Shown here: positions 32,855-41,717 of the stretch, in pieces
Layout: every line of letters starts with the position of its first letter
Position numbering within the stretch: the stretch's first letter is position 1
Source of the DNA: Terripilifer ovatus
GTDB taxonomy: Bacteria > Pseudomonadota > Alphaproteobacteria > Rhizobiales > Beijerinckiaceae
Direction: 5' to 3'
DNA length: 58,293 bases
NCBI GenBank assembly: GCA_029222685.1
Contig: JARHVB010000081.1
Span: forward strand, 603 to 58,895
Notes under the pieces: generated by a model
The model's input: only the letters and a program-made list of their open reading frames with translations
Database searches by the model: none
Told to the model about the DNA's origin: nothing
Translations under genes and position numbers: made by a program

Positions 32855-33313
32855 ATGACGGTTTCCCACACCAGCGGCGCGGGAAACGACAGGCCCGGCG
32901 CCACGCAGAACGCTATGGCGCCAGCGCATGCAGTTTCGCCTACCCGGATCGGACGTCTGCACAAGCGGTCGCAATATCTGCGTGTCGCCAAGGGTGCACG
33001 TTTCCATACCAAGGGCTTCAGCCTGCAGAGCGGACAGGCCGAGCGGGTTTCTGGCGAACAGGCTTCAGACGTGTCGCATTTCGGCTTCACCGTGACCCGC
33101 AAGGTCGGGACCGCGGTCGAGCGCAATCGCATGCGCCGCCGCTTGCGCGAAGCCTTGCGTCTCGCACCGGACCTCGCGTCAAAACCCGGACATGATTATG
33201 TGATCTTAGCGCGCCGTGAGGCGTTGTATCTGCCATTTGCGGGCCTTATCCGCGATCTACAGACCGCAATTGTCAGGATTGGCGCAAAAGACGGTCGAAA
33301 ACAGCCGAAGTAG
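32855..33313 (+). CDS. rnpA: ribonuclease P protein component
   Basis: A 152-residue RnpA, the basic protein subunit that assists RNase P RNA in 5' tRNA maturation. The family core begins at IGRLHKRSQYLRV and contains the RNR motif AVERNRMRRRLREAL. The first ~30 residues are an extra low-complexity N-terminus; Met21 is a possible alternative start that would give a more standard length. It is placed between rpmH and yidC as in most bacteria. No yidD is present between it and yidC. Confidence 0.95.
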   Translation: MTVSHTSGAGNDRPGATQNAMAPAHAVSPTRIGRLHKRSQYLRVAKGARFHTKGFSLQSGQAERVSGEQASDVSHFGFTVTRKVGTAVERNRMRRRLREALRLAPDLASKPGHDYVILARREALYLPFAGLIRDLQTAIVRIGAKDGRKQPK

Positions 33314-33376
33314 CTTTCATCTCCATCAGTCCAATTCCTAGACGCCAGATCCGATCAGGAATCAGCAGGCAAGAGA

Positions 33377-35239
33377 ATGCGCGAAGACCAGAGAAATCTC
33401 CTGTTGGCCATGGCCCTGTCGCTCGTGGTTATTCTTGGCTGGAACTATTTTTACGCCAAACCGCATATGGACACGGCGCGTCAGACCAACGCGCAATTGC
33501 AGAATCCCTCCACAGCCCAGCCGCCCGCCGCCCAGCCGCCAGCCACGCCGCAGCAGCCTGGGGCGCAACCGGGGGTGGTCGGCGCCCCGCCGGTACCCGG
33601 CGCCGGCGGCCCCAATGTGCCGCCGCAGGCAGCAGCCGCGCCGGTGATTCTCAATCGCGGCCAGTCGCTGGCGGCCTCGCCGCGCGTCCGCATCGACACC
33701 CCGAGCCTTTCGGGATCGATCGCCCTCAAGGGCGCCCGCTTTGACGATATCGGCCTGCGCAAATATCGCGAGACCACCGATCCCGCGAGCCCGATGATCG
33801 AACTGCTGTCGCCCTCGGGTTCCGAGCATCCTTATTATGCCGAGACCGGCTTTGTCGCTGCCGCCGGCAGCAACATCGCGCTGCCGCGTCCCGACAGCCT
33901 GTGGACCTCCGACAGCGATACGCTGACGGCGGCCCGCCCCGTGCATCTGACCTTCGACAATGGCCAGGGCCTGATCTTCCGCCGCACCATCAGCGTCGAC
34001 GATCAATATATGTTCACGATCACCGATGCGGTCGAGAACAAGTCCGGCGCAGCGGTAACCCTCTATCCTTACGGATTGCTGACGCGCGTCGGCAAGCCGG
34101 TGACCTCCGGCTATGCGGTGCTGCATGAAGGTTTCGTCGGCGTCATCGGCGATTCCCGCGTGCAGGAATACACCTACGATTCGATCGAGAAAGAGCCGAA
34201 GGCCACCAAGACTTACAAGGGCATCAGCGGCTGGCTCGGCATGACCGACAAATATTGGGCGGCAGCCGTCATCCCCGATCAGAGCGTCGCGGTTGAAGGA
34301 CGCTTCTCCTCGACCGGCACGACGACCAAGACCTACCAGGCCGATTATCTCGGCGCCGAAAAGGTCATCGCACCTGGCGCCAGCGCCGAGGTCGGCCATC
34401 GTTTCTTCGCTGGCGCCAAGGAAACCCAGACCATCGATGCCTATCAGGCCAACCTCGGCATCAAGAACTTCGACCTGATGATCGACTGGGGCTGGTTCTA
34501 TTTCATCACCAAGCCGCTGTTCTGGCTGATCGACCTGATCTATCGCTACGTCGGCAATTTCGGCGTCGCCATCCTCATCACCACGGTGCTCATCAAGGGA
34601 GCCTTCTTCCCGCTCGCCAACCGCAGCTACGAATCCATGGCGAAGATGAAAGCCGTGCAGCCGCAGATGAAAGAGCTGCAGGCGCGTTATCCCAACGACA
34701 AGCAGAAGCAGCAGCAGGAGCTGATGGAGCTCTACAAGCGCGAGAAGATCAATCCGGTCGCGGGCTGTCTGCCGGTCGTCGTTCAGATTCCGGTGTTCTT
34801 CGCGCTCTACAAGGTGATTTTCATCACCATCGAAATGCGCCATGCGCCGTTCTTCGGCTGGATCAAGGATCTGTCGGCGCCCGATCCGACGAACCTGTTC
34901 ACCCTGTTTGGCCTGGTGGCCTGGGATCCGACGCAGGTGCCGGTCATCGGCCATTTCCTCTGGCTCGGCATCTGGCCGCTCATCATGGGCGTCAGCATGT
35001 TCCTGCAAATGAAGATGAACCCGGCGCCGACCGATCCCGTGCAGCAACAGATGTTCGCCTGGATGCCGGTGATCTTCACTTTCATGCTGGGTTCGTTCCC
35101 GGCGGGTCTGGTGATCTACTGGACCTGGAACAATACGCTCTCGGTCATCCAGCAATACCTGATCATGCGGAGGTCGGGCGTGAAGGTTGAACTGTGGGAC
35201 AATCTCGCGGGCCTCTTCGGCAAGAAGAAGCCGACCTGA
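33377..35239 (+). CDS. yidC: membrane protein insertase YidC
   Basis: A 620-residue Oxa1/YidC insertase of the Gram-negative type. TM1 lies at residues ~7-24, and a Pro/Gln/Ala-rich linker runs over residues ~40-85. The large periplasmic beta-sandwich domain then extends to about 360, followed by five TM segments with the conserved core (NRSYESMAKMKAVQPQMKEL, CLPVVVQIPVFFALYKVIF). It inserts inner-membrane proteins with or without SecYEG. It starts 63 bases after rnpA. An intergenic repeat region separates it from engB. Confidence 0.97.
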   Translation: MREDQRNLLLAMALSLVVILGWNYFYAKPHMDTARQTNAQLQNPSTAQPPAAQPPATPQQPGAQPGVVGAPPVPGAGGPNVPPQAAAAPVILNRGQSLAASPRVRIDTPSLSGSIALKGARFDDIGLRKYRETTDPASPMIELLSPSGSEHPYYAETGFVAAAGSNIALPRPDSLWTSDSDTLTAARPVHLTFDNGQGLIFRRTISVDDQYMFTITDAVENKSGAAVTLYPYGLLTRVGKPVTSGYAVLHEGFVGVIGDSRVQEYTYDSIEKEPKATKTYKGISGWLGMTDKYWAAAVIPDQSVAVEGRFSSTGTTTKTYQADYLGAEKVIAPGASAEVGHRFFAGAKETQTIDAYQANLGIKNFDLMIDWGWFYFITKPLFWLIDLIYRYVGNFGVAILITTVLIKGAFFPLANRSYESMAKMKAVQPQMKELQARYPNDKQKQQQELMELYKREKINPVAGCLPVVVQIPVFFALYKVIFITIEMRHAPFFGWIKDLSAPDPTNLFTLFGLVAWDPTQVPVIGHFLWLGIWPLIMGVSMFLQMKMNPAPTDPVQQQMFAWMPVIFTFMLGSFPAGLVIYWTWNNTLSVIQQYLIMRRSGVKVELWDNLAGLFGKKKPT

Positions 35240-35432
35240 GCGTGTGAGAATCTTTCAACGCAACACGCTCCCCGTCATGCCCGGGCTTGTCCCGGGCACC
35301 CACGCGGTGCGTGTTGATAACGCGTGGAAGTGATAAACGCCATGATGCATGCGCTTTTTGGCAACATGCAGCAATGTCCCGGCGTGGATGCCCAGCACAA
35401 GGCCGGGCATGACGTGGTGGGTTGGCACCGAC
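35240..35432. repeat. yidC-engB spacer with palindromic units
   Basis: The spacer holds a perfect TGCCCGGG-CTTGT-CCCGGGCA hairpin (35278-35298). About 90 bases later it holds an imperfect counterpart, TGCCCAGCACAAGGCCGGGCA (near 35389-35409), both flanked by CATG/TCATG-like sequence. These match the CCGGGCATGAC family of interspersed palindromes common in Bradyrhizobium relatives. No T-tract follows, so a terminator role is uncertain. Confidence 0.6.
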
Positions 35433-36101
35433 ATGACTGACAACAACGCACCCATCGAAGACTTTGCCGAGCGCGGACGCAAGTTGTTCGCGGGCGAGTG
35501 CGACTTCTTCTTTGCCGCAACGACGATCGAGGGGCTGCCGCCGATGGGCGCGCCGGAGATCGCCTTTGCCGGCCGTTCGAACGTCGGCAAGTCGTCACTG
35601 CTGAATGCCCTGACCAACCGCAAGACTTTGGCGCGCACGTCGCATACGCCCGGCCGCACCCAGCAGTTGAATTTCTTCGCGCTGGGCGGCCCGCCGGGGC
35701 AGGAGACCCTGCGGCTGGTCGACATGCCGGGCTATGGCTACGCCGCCGTATCGAAGCAGAAGATCGATTCCTGGACCAAACTTATGCACGGTTATCTGCG
35801 CGGCCGCGCCTCGCTCATCCGCGTCTTCGTGCTGATCGACGGCCGGCACGGGTTGAAAGACACCGATGCCGGCATGCTGAAACTGCTCGACACCTCCGCC
35901 ATGTCCTACCAGATCGTGCTGACCAAGCGCGATGAGGTGAAAAAGGCCGATATCGAGCCGCGCATCGAGGCGACGCTGAAAGCCTTGAAGCCGCATCCCG
36001 CCGCCTATCCCGATGTCATCTTCACGTCATCGGAAACCGGCGAGGGGATCCCCGAGCTGCGCGCCGCCGTGGCCCAACTGCTGGCCGAACGCTCGTCCTG
36101 A
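35433..36101 (+). CDS. engB: ribosome biogenesis GTP-binding protein EngB/YihA
   Basis: A 222-residue GTPase needed for large-subunit assembly and division. G1 is GRSNVGKS (residues 47-54), G2 lies near the TPGRTQ segment, G3 is DMPGYGYA, G4 is TKRDE and G5 is TSSETG. ATG 35433 gives a standard N-terminus; the longer in-frame extension from 35349 runs through repeat sequence and is rejected. It sits between yidC and argB as in other Rhizobiales. Confidence 0.96.
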   Translation: MTDNNAPIEDFAERGRKLFAGECDFFFAATTIEGLPPMGAPEIAFAGRSNVGKSSLLNALTNRKTLARTSHTPGRTQQLNFFALGGPPGQETLRLVDMPGYGYAAVSKQKIDSWTKLMHGYLRGRASLIRVFVLIDGRHGLKDTDAGMLKLLDTSAMSYQIVLTKRDEVKKADIEPRIEATLKALKPHPAAYPDVIFTSSETGEGIPELRAAVAQLLAERSS

Positions 36102-36189
36102 CCTGGTTCCAAGGGGCAAAACTTCTTCTAGTTTTGCTTCTCGTCACCAGCTAAAACAGCGCCGCAACAAGTCCGCCGGATGGATCGCG

Positions 36190-37086
36190 ATGCCCGACAA
36201 AGCCCAAGCCACACCGCAGGAACAAGCCGAAATCCTGATGCAGGCGCTGCCGCATATGCTGCGCTACGACGATGCCATCGTCGTCGTCAAATACGGCGGC
36301 CATGCCATGGGCGACGAAAAGGTGGCGCGCGAATTCGCCCGCGATATGGTCCTGCTGGAACAATCGGGCGTCAATCCCGTCGTCGTGCACGGCGGCGGCC
36401 CGCAGATCGGCGCCATGCTGTCGAAACTCGGCATCAAATCCGAATTCGCGGCGGGCCTGCGCATTACCGACAAGGCGACCGTCGAGATCGTCGAAATGGT
36501 GCTCGCCGGCTCGATCAACAAGCAGATCGTCGGCTTCATCAATAACGAGGGCGGCCGCGCTATCGGCCTGTGCGGCAAGGACGGCAATATGGTCACCGCT
36601 GAGAAGGTGATGCGTAGTGTCGTCGATCCCGATTCGCATATCGAGAAAGTTGTCGATCTGGGCTTCGTCGGCGAGCCGAAGACGGTCGACACCACCGTGC
36701 TCGACCAAGTGCTCGGCCGCGAATTGATTCCCGTGCTTGCGCCGGTGGCGCAGGGTGTCGACGGCGAGACCTACAACGTCAACGCCGACACGTTCGCCGG
36801 CGCCATCGCCGGCGCGCTGAAGGCCAAGCGGCTGCTGTTCCTCACCGATGTGCCCGGCGTTCTCGACAAGAACAAGCAACTGATCAAGGAACTGACGATC
36901 GCCGAAATTCGCGATCTCATTGCCGACGGCACCATCACCGGCGGCATGATCCCGAAGGTCGAGACCTGCATCTATGCGATCGAGAAGGGCGTCGAAGGCG
37001 TCGTCATCCTCGACGGCAAGTCGCCGCATGCGGTCCTGGTCGAACTGCTGACCGACCACGGCGCGGGAACGCTGATCAAGCGATGA
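36190..37086 (+). CDS. argB: acetylglutamate kinase
   Basis: A 298-residue amino-acid kinase that phosphorylates N-acetylglutamate in arginine synthesis. Motifs are VVKYGGHAMG, VVHGGGPQIGAML, the substrate region FAAGLRITD, NADTFAGAIAGAL and GGMIPKVETC. The N-terminal ~25-residue helix is the type found in hexameric, arginine-inhibited enzymes. It overlaps the HAD phosphatase start by four bases. A small hairpin (GCAAAAC/GTTTTGC, 36116-36137) lies in the spacer after engB. Confidence 0.97.
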   Translation: MPDKAQATPQEQAEILMQALPHMLRYDDAIVVVKYGGHAMGDEKVAREFARDMVLLEQSGVNPVVVHGGGPQIGAMLSKLGIKSEFAAGLRITDKATVEIVEMVLAGSINKQIVGFINNEGGRAIGLCGKDGNMVTAEKVMRSVVDPDSHIEKVVDLGFVGEPKTVDTTVLDQVLGRELIPVLAPVAQGVDGETYNVNADTFAGAIAGALKAKRLLFLTDVPGVLDKNKQLIKELTIAEIRDLIADGTITGGMIPKVETCIYAIEKGVEGVVILDGKSPHAVLVELLTDHGAGTLIKR

Positions 37087-37802
37087 CCCTGGAGGCGGAT
37101 AAAGCGCCCGTTCAAACGAGCTTCGCCGATATCGACACATGGGTGTTCGATCTCGACAACACGCTTTACCCGCCCCATTGTGATCTGTGGCCGAAGATTG
37201 ATGATCGCATGACGGTGTTCATGGCCGATATGCTCGGCCTCGACGGCATGTCGACCCGCGCCCTGCAGAAATATTATTATCGTCAGCACGGCACCACCCT
37301 GCGCGGACTGATCGACGAATACGATATCGATCCGACTAAATTCCTGCAGTTCGTTCACGACATCGACCGCACCTCGGTCGAGCCCGATCTCGATCTGCAT
37401 GCGGCGATAGCGGCGCTGCCGGGCCGTAAACTGATCTTCACCAACGGATCGCGCGAACACGCCTTGCGGACATCGGAGCGGCTCGGCATCGAGAAGCTTT
37501 TTGACGACGTGTTTGACATTGCGGCGGCTGAATTTGTGCCGAAGCCCGACGCACGCGCTTACGATCTCTTCTTCGCGCGCCATGCGATCGTGCCAGGGCG
37601 CGCCGTCATGTTCGAGGATATTGCGCGCAATCTGATCATCCCGAAACAGCGCGAGATGACCACAATTCTCGTGGTGCCGAAGGCTGGCGATATGGATCAT
37701 CGCGAGGGATGGGAAATCGTGCGCGATCCACCAGCGCATGTCGATTTCGTCACCGACAATCTTGCTGTTTTCCTGGCCGCCTTGGTCGCGGAACTCGCTT
37801 AG
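37083..37802 (+). CDS. HAD-family pyrimidine 5'-nucleotidase
   Basis: A 239-residue haloacid dehalogenase-superfamily phosphatase of the Sdt1/PHM8-like group. The nucleophile motif is DLDNTLY (residues 23-29), motif II is FTNGS, the motif III lysine is in VPKPDARAY, and motif IV is MFEDIARN. Relatives dephosphorylate UMP/CMP or related mononucleotides. Placement behind argB with a four-base overlap and ahead of dapD is conserved in Rhizobiales. The exact substrate is not proven by sequence. Confidence 0.9.
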   Translation: MTLEADKAPVQTSFADIDTWVFDLDNTLYPPHCDLWPKIDDRMTVFMADMLGLDGMSTRALQKYYYRQHGTTLRGLIDEYDIDPTKFLQFVHDIDRTSVEPDLDLHAAIAALPGRKLIFTNGSREHALRTSERLGIEKLFDDVFDIAAAEFVPKPDARAYDLFFARHAIVPGRAVMFEDIARNLIIPKQREMTTILVVPKAGDMDHREGWEIVRDPPAHVDFVTDNLAVFLAALVAELA

Positions 37803-37896
37803 AGTATTTTCGAGCGCAGGCCGGCTTTCGCAAAACGAAGCGAACCGGAACAACCGGAACACGAACCCTCAACACTGACCGTGATAAAGAAGCGGC

Positions 37897-38673
37897 ATGA
37901 GCCAGGATCCTTTCGCCGCCTCCCATTCTGTTTCGTCCCCGGCCGGGCCGCCAGCGCCCTGGGGACTCGTTGCCACCATCGTGTGGGGCGTCGCGGGGTT
38001 CTGCGTCTCCGGCGCGGCGCAGTTAGCCGTATTCGTCGGCTATGTGATGATCCACCCCGAAGCCGGCGACGCCGCCGCCATCAAGGCGATGGGGGTGAAT
38101 GGCTTCCTGCTCTCCATTGTCACCATCGTGGGGGCGCCGGTCTGGATCGCCGTGATGGTGCTCGCGTCACGCCGGCGTGGATGGCGCGCCGCCGATTATC
38201 TGGCGCTCGTCATGCCGTCGCGCGGCCAGTTGCTCTTCGGCCTTCTCTGCATGGTGCCCCTGCTGGTCGCGTTCGACGTGCTGAGCTATGCGACGGGACA
38301 TGACGTCGTGCCGCCGTTCATGTCTGAAACCTACAAGTCCGCGGCGGCCTCCGGCTCGCTGGTTCTGTTCTTCGTCGCGGTGGTGATCATCGCACCCGTC
38401 AGCGAAGAGATCGTGTTCCGCGGATTCCTGTTCCGCGGGCTGAACGCTTCCTTTCTCGGTGTCGCCGGTACGCTGGCCGTCACCTCGGTCGCCTGGGCAT
38501 TGATGCACATCCAATACGACTGGCTGGGCATCGCACAGATCCTGCTTATCGGGCTGCTGCTGGGCTGGCTGCGCTGGGCAAGCGGCTCGACCGTGCTCAC
38601 CATTACGCTGCACATGATGACGAATTTCATCGCCCTGATGGAGACGGCAATCTGGGTGGAGTGGCTTAGCTAG
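37897..38673 (+). CDS. CPBP-family intramembrane metalloprotease
   Basis: A 258-residue membrane protein with about seven hydrophobic segments. The CAAX-protease-and-bacteriocin-processing signature is present: Glu170-Glu171 in PVSEEIVFRGFLFRG, and His204 in AWALMHIQYD. A third motif with Asn (HMMTNFIALM) follows. Relatives cleave membrane peptides or act in bacteriocin immunity and stress regulation. It is a stand-alone gene convergent with a Bug gene whose stop is six bases beyond its own. Confidence 0.9.
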   Translation: MSQDPFAASHSVSSPAGPPAPWGLVATIVWGVAGFCVSGAAQLAVFVGYVMIHPEAGDAAAIKAMGVNGFLLSIVTIVGAPVWIAVMVLASRRRGWRAADYLALVMPSRGQLLFGLLCMVPLLVAFDVLSYATGHDVVPPFMSETYKSAAASGSLVLFFVAVVIIAPVSEEIVFRGFLFRGLNASFLGVAGTLAVTSVAWALMHIQYDWLGIAQILLIGLLLGWLRWASGSTVLTITLHMMTNFIALMETAIWVEWLS

Positions 38674-38679
38674 GCCGCT

Positions 38680-39720
38680 TCAATCCTGACGGTTGCGTAG
38701 TTCCGTCACGCGATCGACCACCTCTTTAGGCGTGGCATAAAGCTGTTTCAGCAAAGCCTCCACCGCAGCGCCATTCGTCGGTCCGTCGATATCGATATTG
38801 AGTTTCTTGGCTTCGGCGAGAAATTCCGGATCTTGCATCGTCTCATCGAAGGCTTTGCGCAGCACAGCAACGCGATCGGCAGGAACGCCGGGAGGGGCCG
38901 CGACCGGCCGCCCCATCTTGCCGGCGCCGAAGACCAGGGTCAGCGCCTGACGCGAGGCGTCGTCCTTCGCGAGATCCAGCGCATTGGGAACGTCGGGCAG
39001 ATCGCGATGTTTCTTCAGTCCCATCTGGAACATGATGGCAACCTGGTTCTTGGTCAGCCATTCCGGCCGCGCAGAGCGCACGGAAGCAAGCGTGAAACTG
39101 CAATAGCCTTCCACCTCGCCTTGCTCCATCGCCAGGCTGACGGCGCCGCTGTCGGTATAGCCGTTGTAAACCTTGAACTTGGTGCCGATGAGCGCATTCA
39201 TCACGCGCGGGAAGATGGCCGAATCTGTCAGCGGGCCGTGGCCGGCGATCTTGATCTCGCGGCTCAGGGCGACCTCAGCGGACGTGGCGCCGGCGGCGCG
39301 CCAGCCGAGGCACGTTGAGGTGTCGCTGGAGATCGAACCGATCCAGTTGAATTTCAGCGCGTCGAACTTCGCCAGGTCGTTGCCGAACAGTGGATCGGTG
39401 AGGAGATTGCGCGACGGCAGGCCGATGGCCGATCCGTCGCGTGGCGCGATATTGTAGAGATAGTTCGTCATCACCAGGCCGCCAGCGCCCGGCATGTTCT
39501 CGGGCAGGACGTTGGGATTGCCGGGGATGTGGCGGCCGATATAGCGCTGCACGACGCGCATATAGAGGTCGTAACCCGTGCCTGGGCCATAGCCGGTGAG
39601 GAAGCGCATCTGCCGGCCGCGATAGAATTCGGCTGCGGTTTGTGCCGTCGCCGGCATTGCCGCACCGAGCAGCGCCGCCAAAGCCGCCGAGACCGCCAAA
39701 ACAAACGTTCTGGTTCTCAT
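38680..39720 (-). CDS. TctC-like periplasmic binding protein (long-form Bug relative)
   Basis: A 346-residue exported protein, with signal peptide residues 1-27 (ending ATAQ) and mature start TAAEFYRGRQMRFLTGYGPG. The FYRGRxxxxxxGY-G-x-GYDLYMRV pattern with ENMPGAGGLVMTNYLY defines the Bug-like subgroup often annotated as hypothetical. The protein at 55654 belongs to the same subgroup. No membrane components are nearby. The start follows GGGAGGACGG. It is divergent from dapD with ~165 bases between and lies on the strand opposite to the core block, which suggests insertion into it. Confidence 0.87.
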   Translation of the reverse strand: MRTRTFVLAVSAALAALLGAAMPATAQTAAEFYRGRQMRFLTGYGPGTGYDLYMRVVQRYIGRHIPGNPNVLPENMPGAGGLVMTNYLYNIAPRDGSAIGLPSRNLLTDPLFGNDLAKFDALKFNWIGSISSDTSTCLGWRAAGATSAEVALSREIKIAGHGPLTDSAIFPRVMNALIGTKFKVYNGYTDSGAVSLAMEQGEVEGYCSFTLASVRSARPEWLTKNQVAIMFQMGLKKHRDLPDVPNALDLAKDDASRQALTLVFGAGKMGRPVAAPPGVPADRVAVLRKAFDETMQDPEFLAEAKKLNIDIDGPTNGAAVEALLKQLYATPKEVVDRVTELRNRQD

Positions 39721-39885
39721 TCCGTCCTCCCTGAATCGCGTCGCTGCGCGTTTCCGGGCAGCATAACCGTCCCGAAAGCGACTTGCCACCCGGCGCAGCC
39801 CCTTGGCGCCGGTCGCGGCCTTGACATCGAAAGAGGGAGCACCGAAACCTCCGGGCCAATGCCGTCCAGTCCCTTGGGAGACCCC

Positions 39886-40743
39886 ATGTCGTACGCCCAG
39901 CTTGAAAAGATCATCGATGCCGCTTTCGCCGACGCCGGAGCCGTCAGTTCCGCAACCAAGGGTGAGATCCGCGACGCGGTGGACGAGGCCCTGGGCCTGC
40001 TCGACGCCGGCAAGGCGCGGGTCGCCGAGAAAATCCCTGGCGAGACCGGCGCGAAGAGCTGGAAGGTCAATCAATGGCTGAAGAAGGCGGTGCTGCTGTC
40101 CTTCCGCCTCAATGACATGTGGGCTATTTCCGGCGGCCCCGGCGGCGGCTCCTGGTGGGACAAGGTGCCCTCCAAGTTCGAGGGCTGGACCGCCAAGGAA
40201 CATGCGGCAGCGGGCTTCCGCTCGGTGCCCAACTGCGTGGTGCGCCGTTCGGCCTATATCGCGCCGGGCGTGGTGCTGATGCCGTCCTTCGTCAACCTCG
40301 GCGCCTATGTGGATTCAGGAACCATGGTCGACACGTGGGCCACCGTCGGCTCCTGCGCCCAGATCGGCAGGAACGTGCATCTCTCCGGCGGCGTCGGCAT
40401 CGGCGGCGTGCTGGAGCCGCTGCAGGCCGGCCCGACCATCATCGAGGACAACTGCTTCATCGGCGCGCGCTCGGAAGTCGTCGAGGGCGTCGTGGTCGGT
40501 GAAGGCTCGGTGCTGTCGATGGGCGTCTTCATCAGCGCCTCGACCAAGATCATCGATCGCGACACCGGCAAAATTCACATCGGCCATGTGCCGCCTTATT
40601 CGGTGGTCGTGCCTGGCTCTCTGCCGGGCAAGGCGCTGCCGGATGGAACGCCCGGCCCGTCGCTCTATTGCGCCGTCATCGTCAAGACGGTCGATGCGCA
40701 GACGCGTTCGAAGACCGGCATCAACGAATTGCTGAGGGATTGA
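39886..40743 (+). CDS. dapD: 2,3,4,5-tetrahydropyridine-2,6-dicarboxylate N-succinyltransferase
   Basis: A 285-residue left-handed beta-helix acyltransferase in the succinylase branch of lysine/diaminopimelate synthesis. The helical N-terminal domain covers residues 1-~105, followed by hexapeptide repeats (SFVNLGAYVDSGTMVDTWAT, GVGIGGVLEPLQAGP, CFIGARSEVVEGVVVGEG). ATG 39886 follows TTGGGAGACCCC; an in-frame ATG at 39859 would add nine residues. Its stop overlaps the first DUF805 gene start. dapE lies two genes downstream. Confidence 0.97.
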   Translation: MSYAQLEKIIDAAFADAGAVSSATKGEIRDAVDEALGLLDAGKARVAEKIPGETGAKSWKVNQWLKKAVLLSFRLNDMWAISGGPGGGSWWDKVPSKFEGWTAKEHAAAGFRSVPNCVVRRSAYIAPGVVLMPSFVNLGAYVDSGTMVDTWATVGSCAQIGRNVHLSGGVGIGGVLEPLQAGPTIIEDNCFIGARSEVVEGVVVGEGSVLSMGVFISASTKIIDRDTGKIHIGHVPPYSVVVPGSLPGKALPDGTPGPSLYCAVIVKTVDAQTRSKTGINELLRD

Positions 40744-41225
40744 TGGCTTCTGTTCTGTCGGCCGAGGGGTTCCGGTTTCTGTTCCGCACCGATCAGGGAA
40801 GAGTCGGCCGGCAGGTCTGGTGGCTGGCCGCCGGGCTGCTGGCGAGCCTGGTGATTGCCCTTACGCTTGGCTGGTACGCGCTGTCGCCTTATGCGCATCG
40901 CACGCTCGCCGAACGCGGCAGGCTGTTCGATACGATGACCTTCGTCAGCTATCTCTATCTGGCGATCTATGCCTTCGCCCTGCTGCTGATCTCGGTCTGC
41001 TATGTCAATCTGTCGGCCAAGCGCCTGCGCGACGGCGGCTGGCCATCTGGATTTGCGGGCGCGGTCCCGCTGGCGGCGCTGTGTGTCGGCGCCTTGAACT
41101 GGCTGCAGCCGCGCGTCGCCGAAGTCTTCCCCTATGCGATTGTCATCGGCGCCGATATTGTCTTGCTTGCGGTCGTCGTGTGGCAGATTTACCTGCTCGG
41201 CGTCACCGACTCGACCGACCCTTGA
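40743..41225 (+). CDS. DUF805-family membrane protein 1
   Basis: A 160-residue inner-membrane protein with four hydrophobic segments. The N-terminal motif FLFRTDQGRVGRQVWW and the central SAKRLRDGGW correspond to the DUF805 hallmarks (G-R-x-x-R-x-x-F/WW and KRLHDxxxSG). The family has no established function. Its ATG overlaps the dapD stop codon (TGATG), so it is translationally coupled to dapD. A second DUF805 gene follows 27 bases later and then dapE. Confidence 0.82.
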   Translation: MASVLSAEGFRFLFRTDQGRVGRQVWWLAAGLLASLVIALTLGWYALSPYAHRTLAERGRLFDTMTFVSYLYLAIYAFALLLISVCYVNLSAKRLRDGGWPSGFAGAVPLAALCVGALNWLQPRVAEVFPYAIVIGADIVLLAVVVWQIYLLGVTDSTDP

Positions 41226-41252
41226 GGCTTGCCGGCGGAAAGGGATTTCAGC

Positions 41253-41717
41253 ATGAACTGGAAAGATCTCTTTCTCGCCCGCGATGGCCGCATTCCAAGA
41301 CTGTCATTCTGGATCGGCATGGCGGTCCTCCTCATATTTGAATTGATCATCCTCGCGCCCGCAGGCGTCTTTCAATGGGACGCGGCGACCAATCCAGCTC
41401 CCATCTGGTTTCGCCTGCTGGAGTTTGTGGTCTCGCTCATCGTGGCCTATCCCTGCTATGCGGTGCTCCTGAAGAGACTGCACGATAGAAATTCGGCCGG
41501 CACGCTTGCCCTGGTTGCGGTCGCTCTCATGCTCATATCGGATTTCGTCAACATCTTCTGGCCGATGGAAATAGCCGGAGGCCTCACCACGGTCGGCTAT
41601 ATCATCAACGTGCCGTTGCTGCTTCTGGTCATCGCCCTGGTGATCGAATTGGGATTTCGGCGCGGAACCGCCCGGCCAAATCGCTTCGGCTCCGATCCTC
41701 TTGCGAGTGCCCCATGA
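41253..41717 (+). CDS. DUF805-family membrane protein 2
   Basis: A 154-residue protein with four hydrophobic segments. The DUF805 motifs are clearer than in its neighbour: GRIPRLSFWIG at the N-terminus and LLKRLHDRNSAG in the middle. It is probably a divergent tandem duplicate of the preceding gene. The dapE start overlaps its stop by four bases, so dapD-DUF805-DUF805-dapE reads as one operon. A role linked to peptidoglycan precursor supply is possible but unproven. Confidence 0.85.
   Translation: MNWKDLFLARDGRIPRLSFWIGMAVLLIFELIILAPAGVFQWDAATNPAPIWFRLLEFVVSLIVAYPCYAVLLKRLHDRNSAGTLALVAVALMLISDFVNIFWPMEIAGGLTTVGYIINVPLLLLVIALVIELGFRRGTARPNRFGSDPLASAP

Noticed and set aside
33362..35155. Very long minus-strand open frame (597 codons) opposite yidC
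   Set aside because: It is a mirror of the high-GC codon pattern of yidC. The translated product is His/Arg/Gly-rich low complexity with no family motif.
35349..35432. N-terminal extension of EngB to 35349
   Set aside because: The extra 28 residues are translated from palindromic repeat sequence. ATG 35433 matches the normal EngB start.
36116..36137. GCAAAAC/GTTTTGC hairpin as the terminator of engB
   Set aside because: The stem is seven mostly A-T pairs with no T-tract and lies just before argB in a co-directional block; too weak to list as a terminator.
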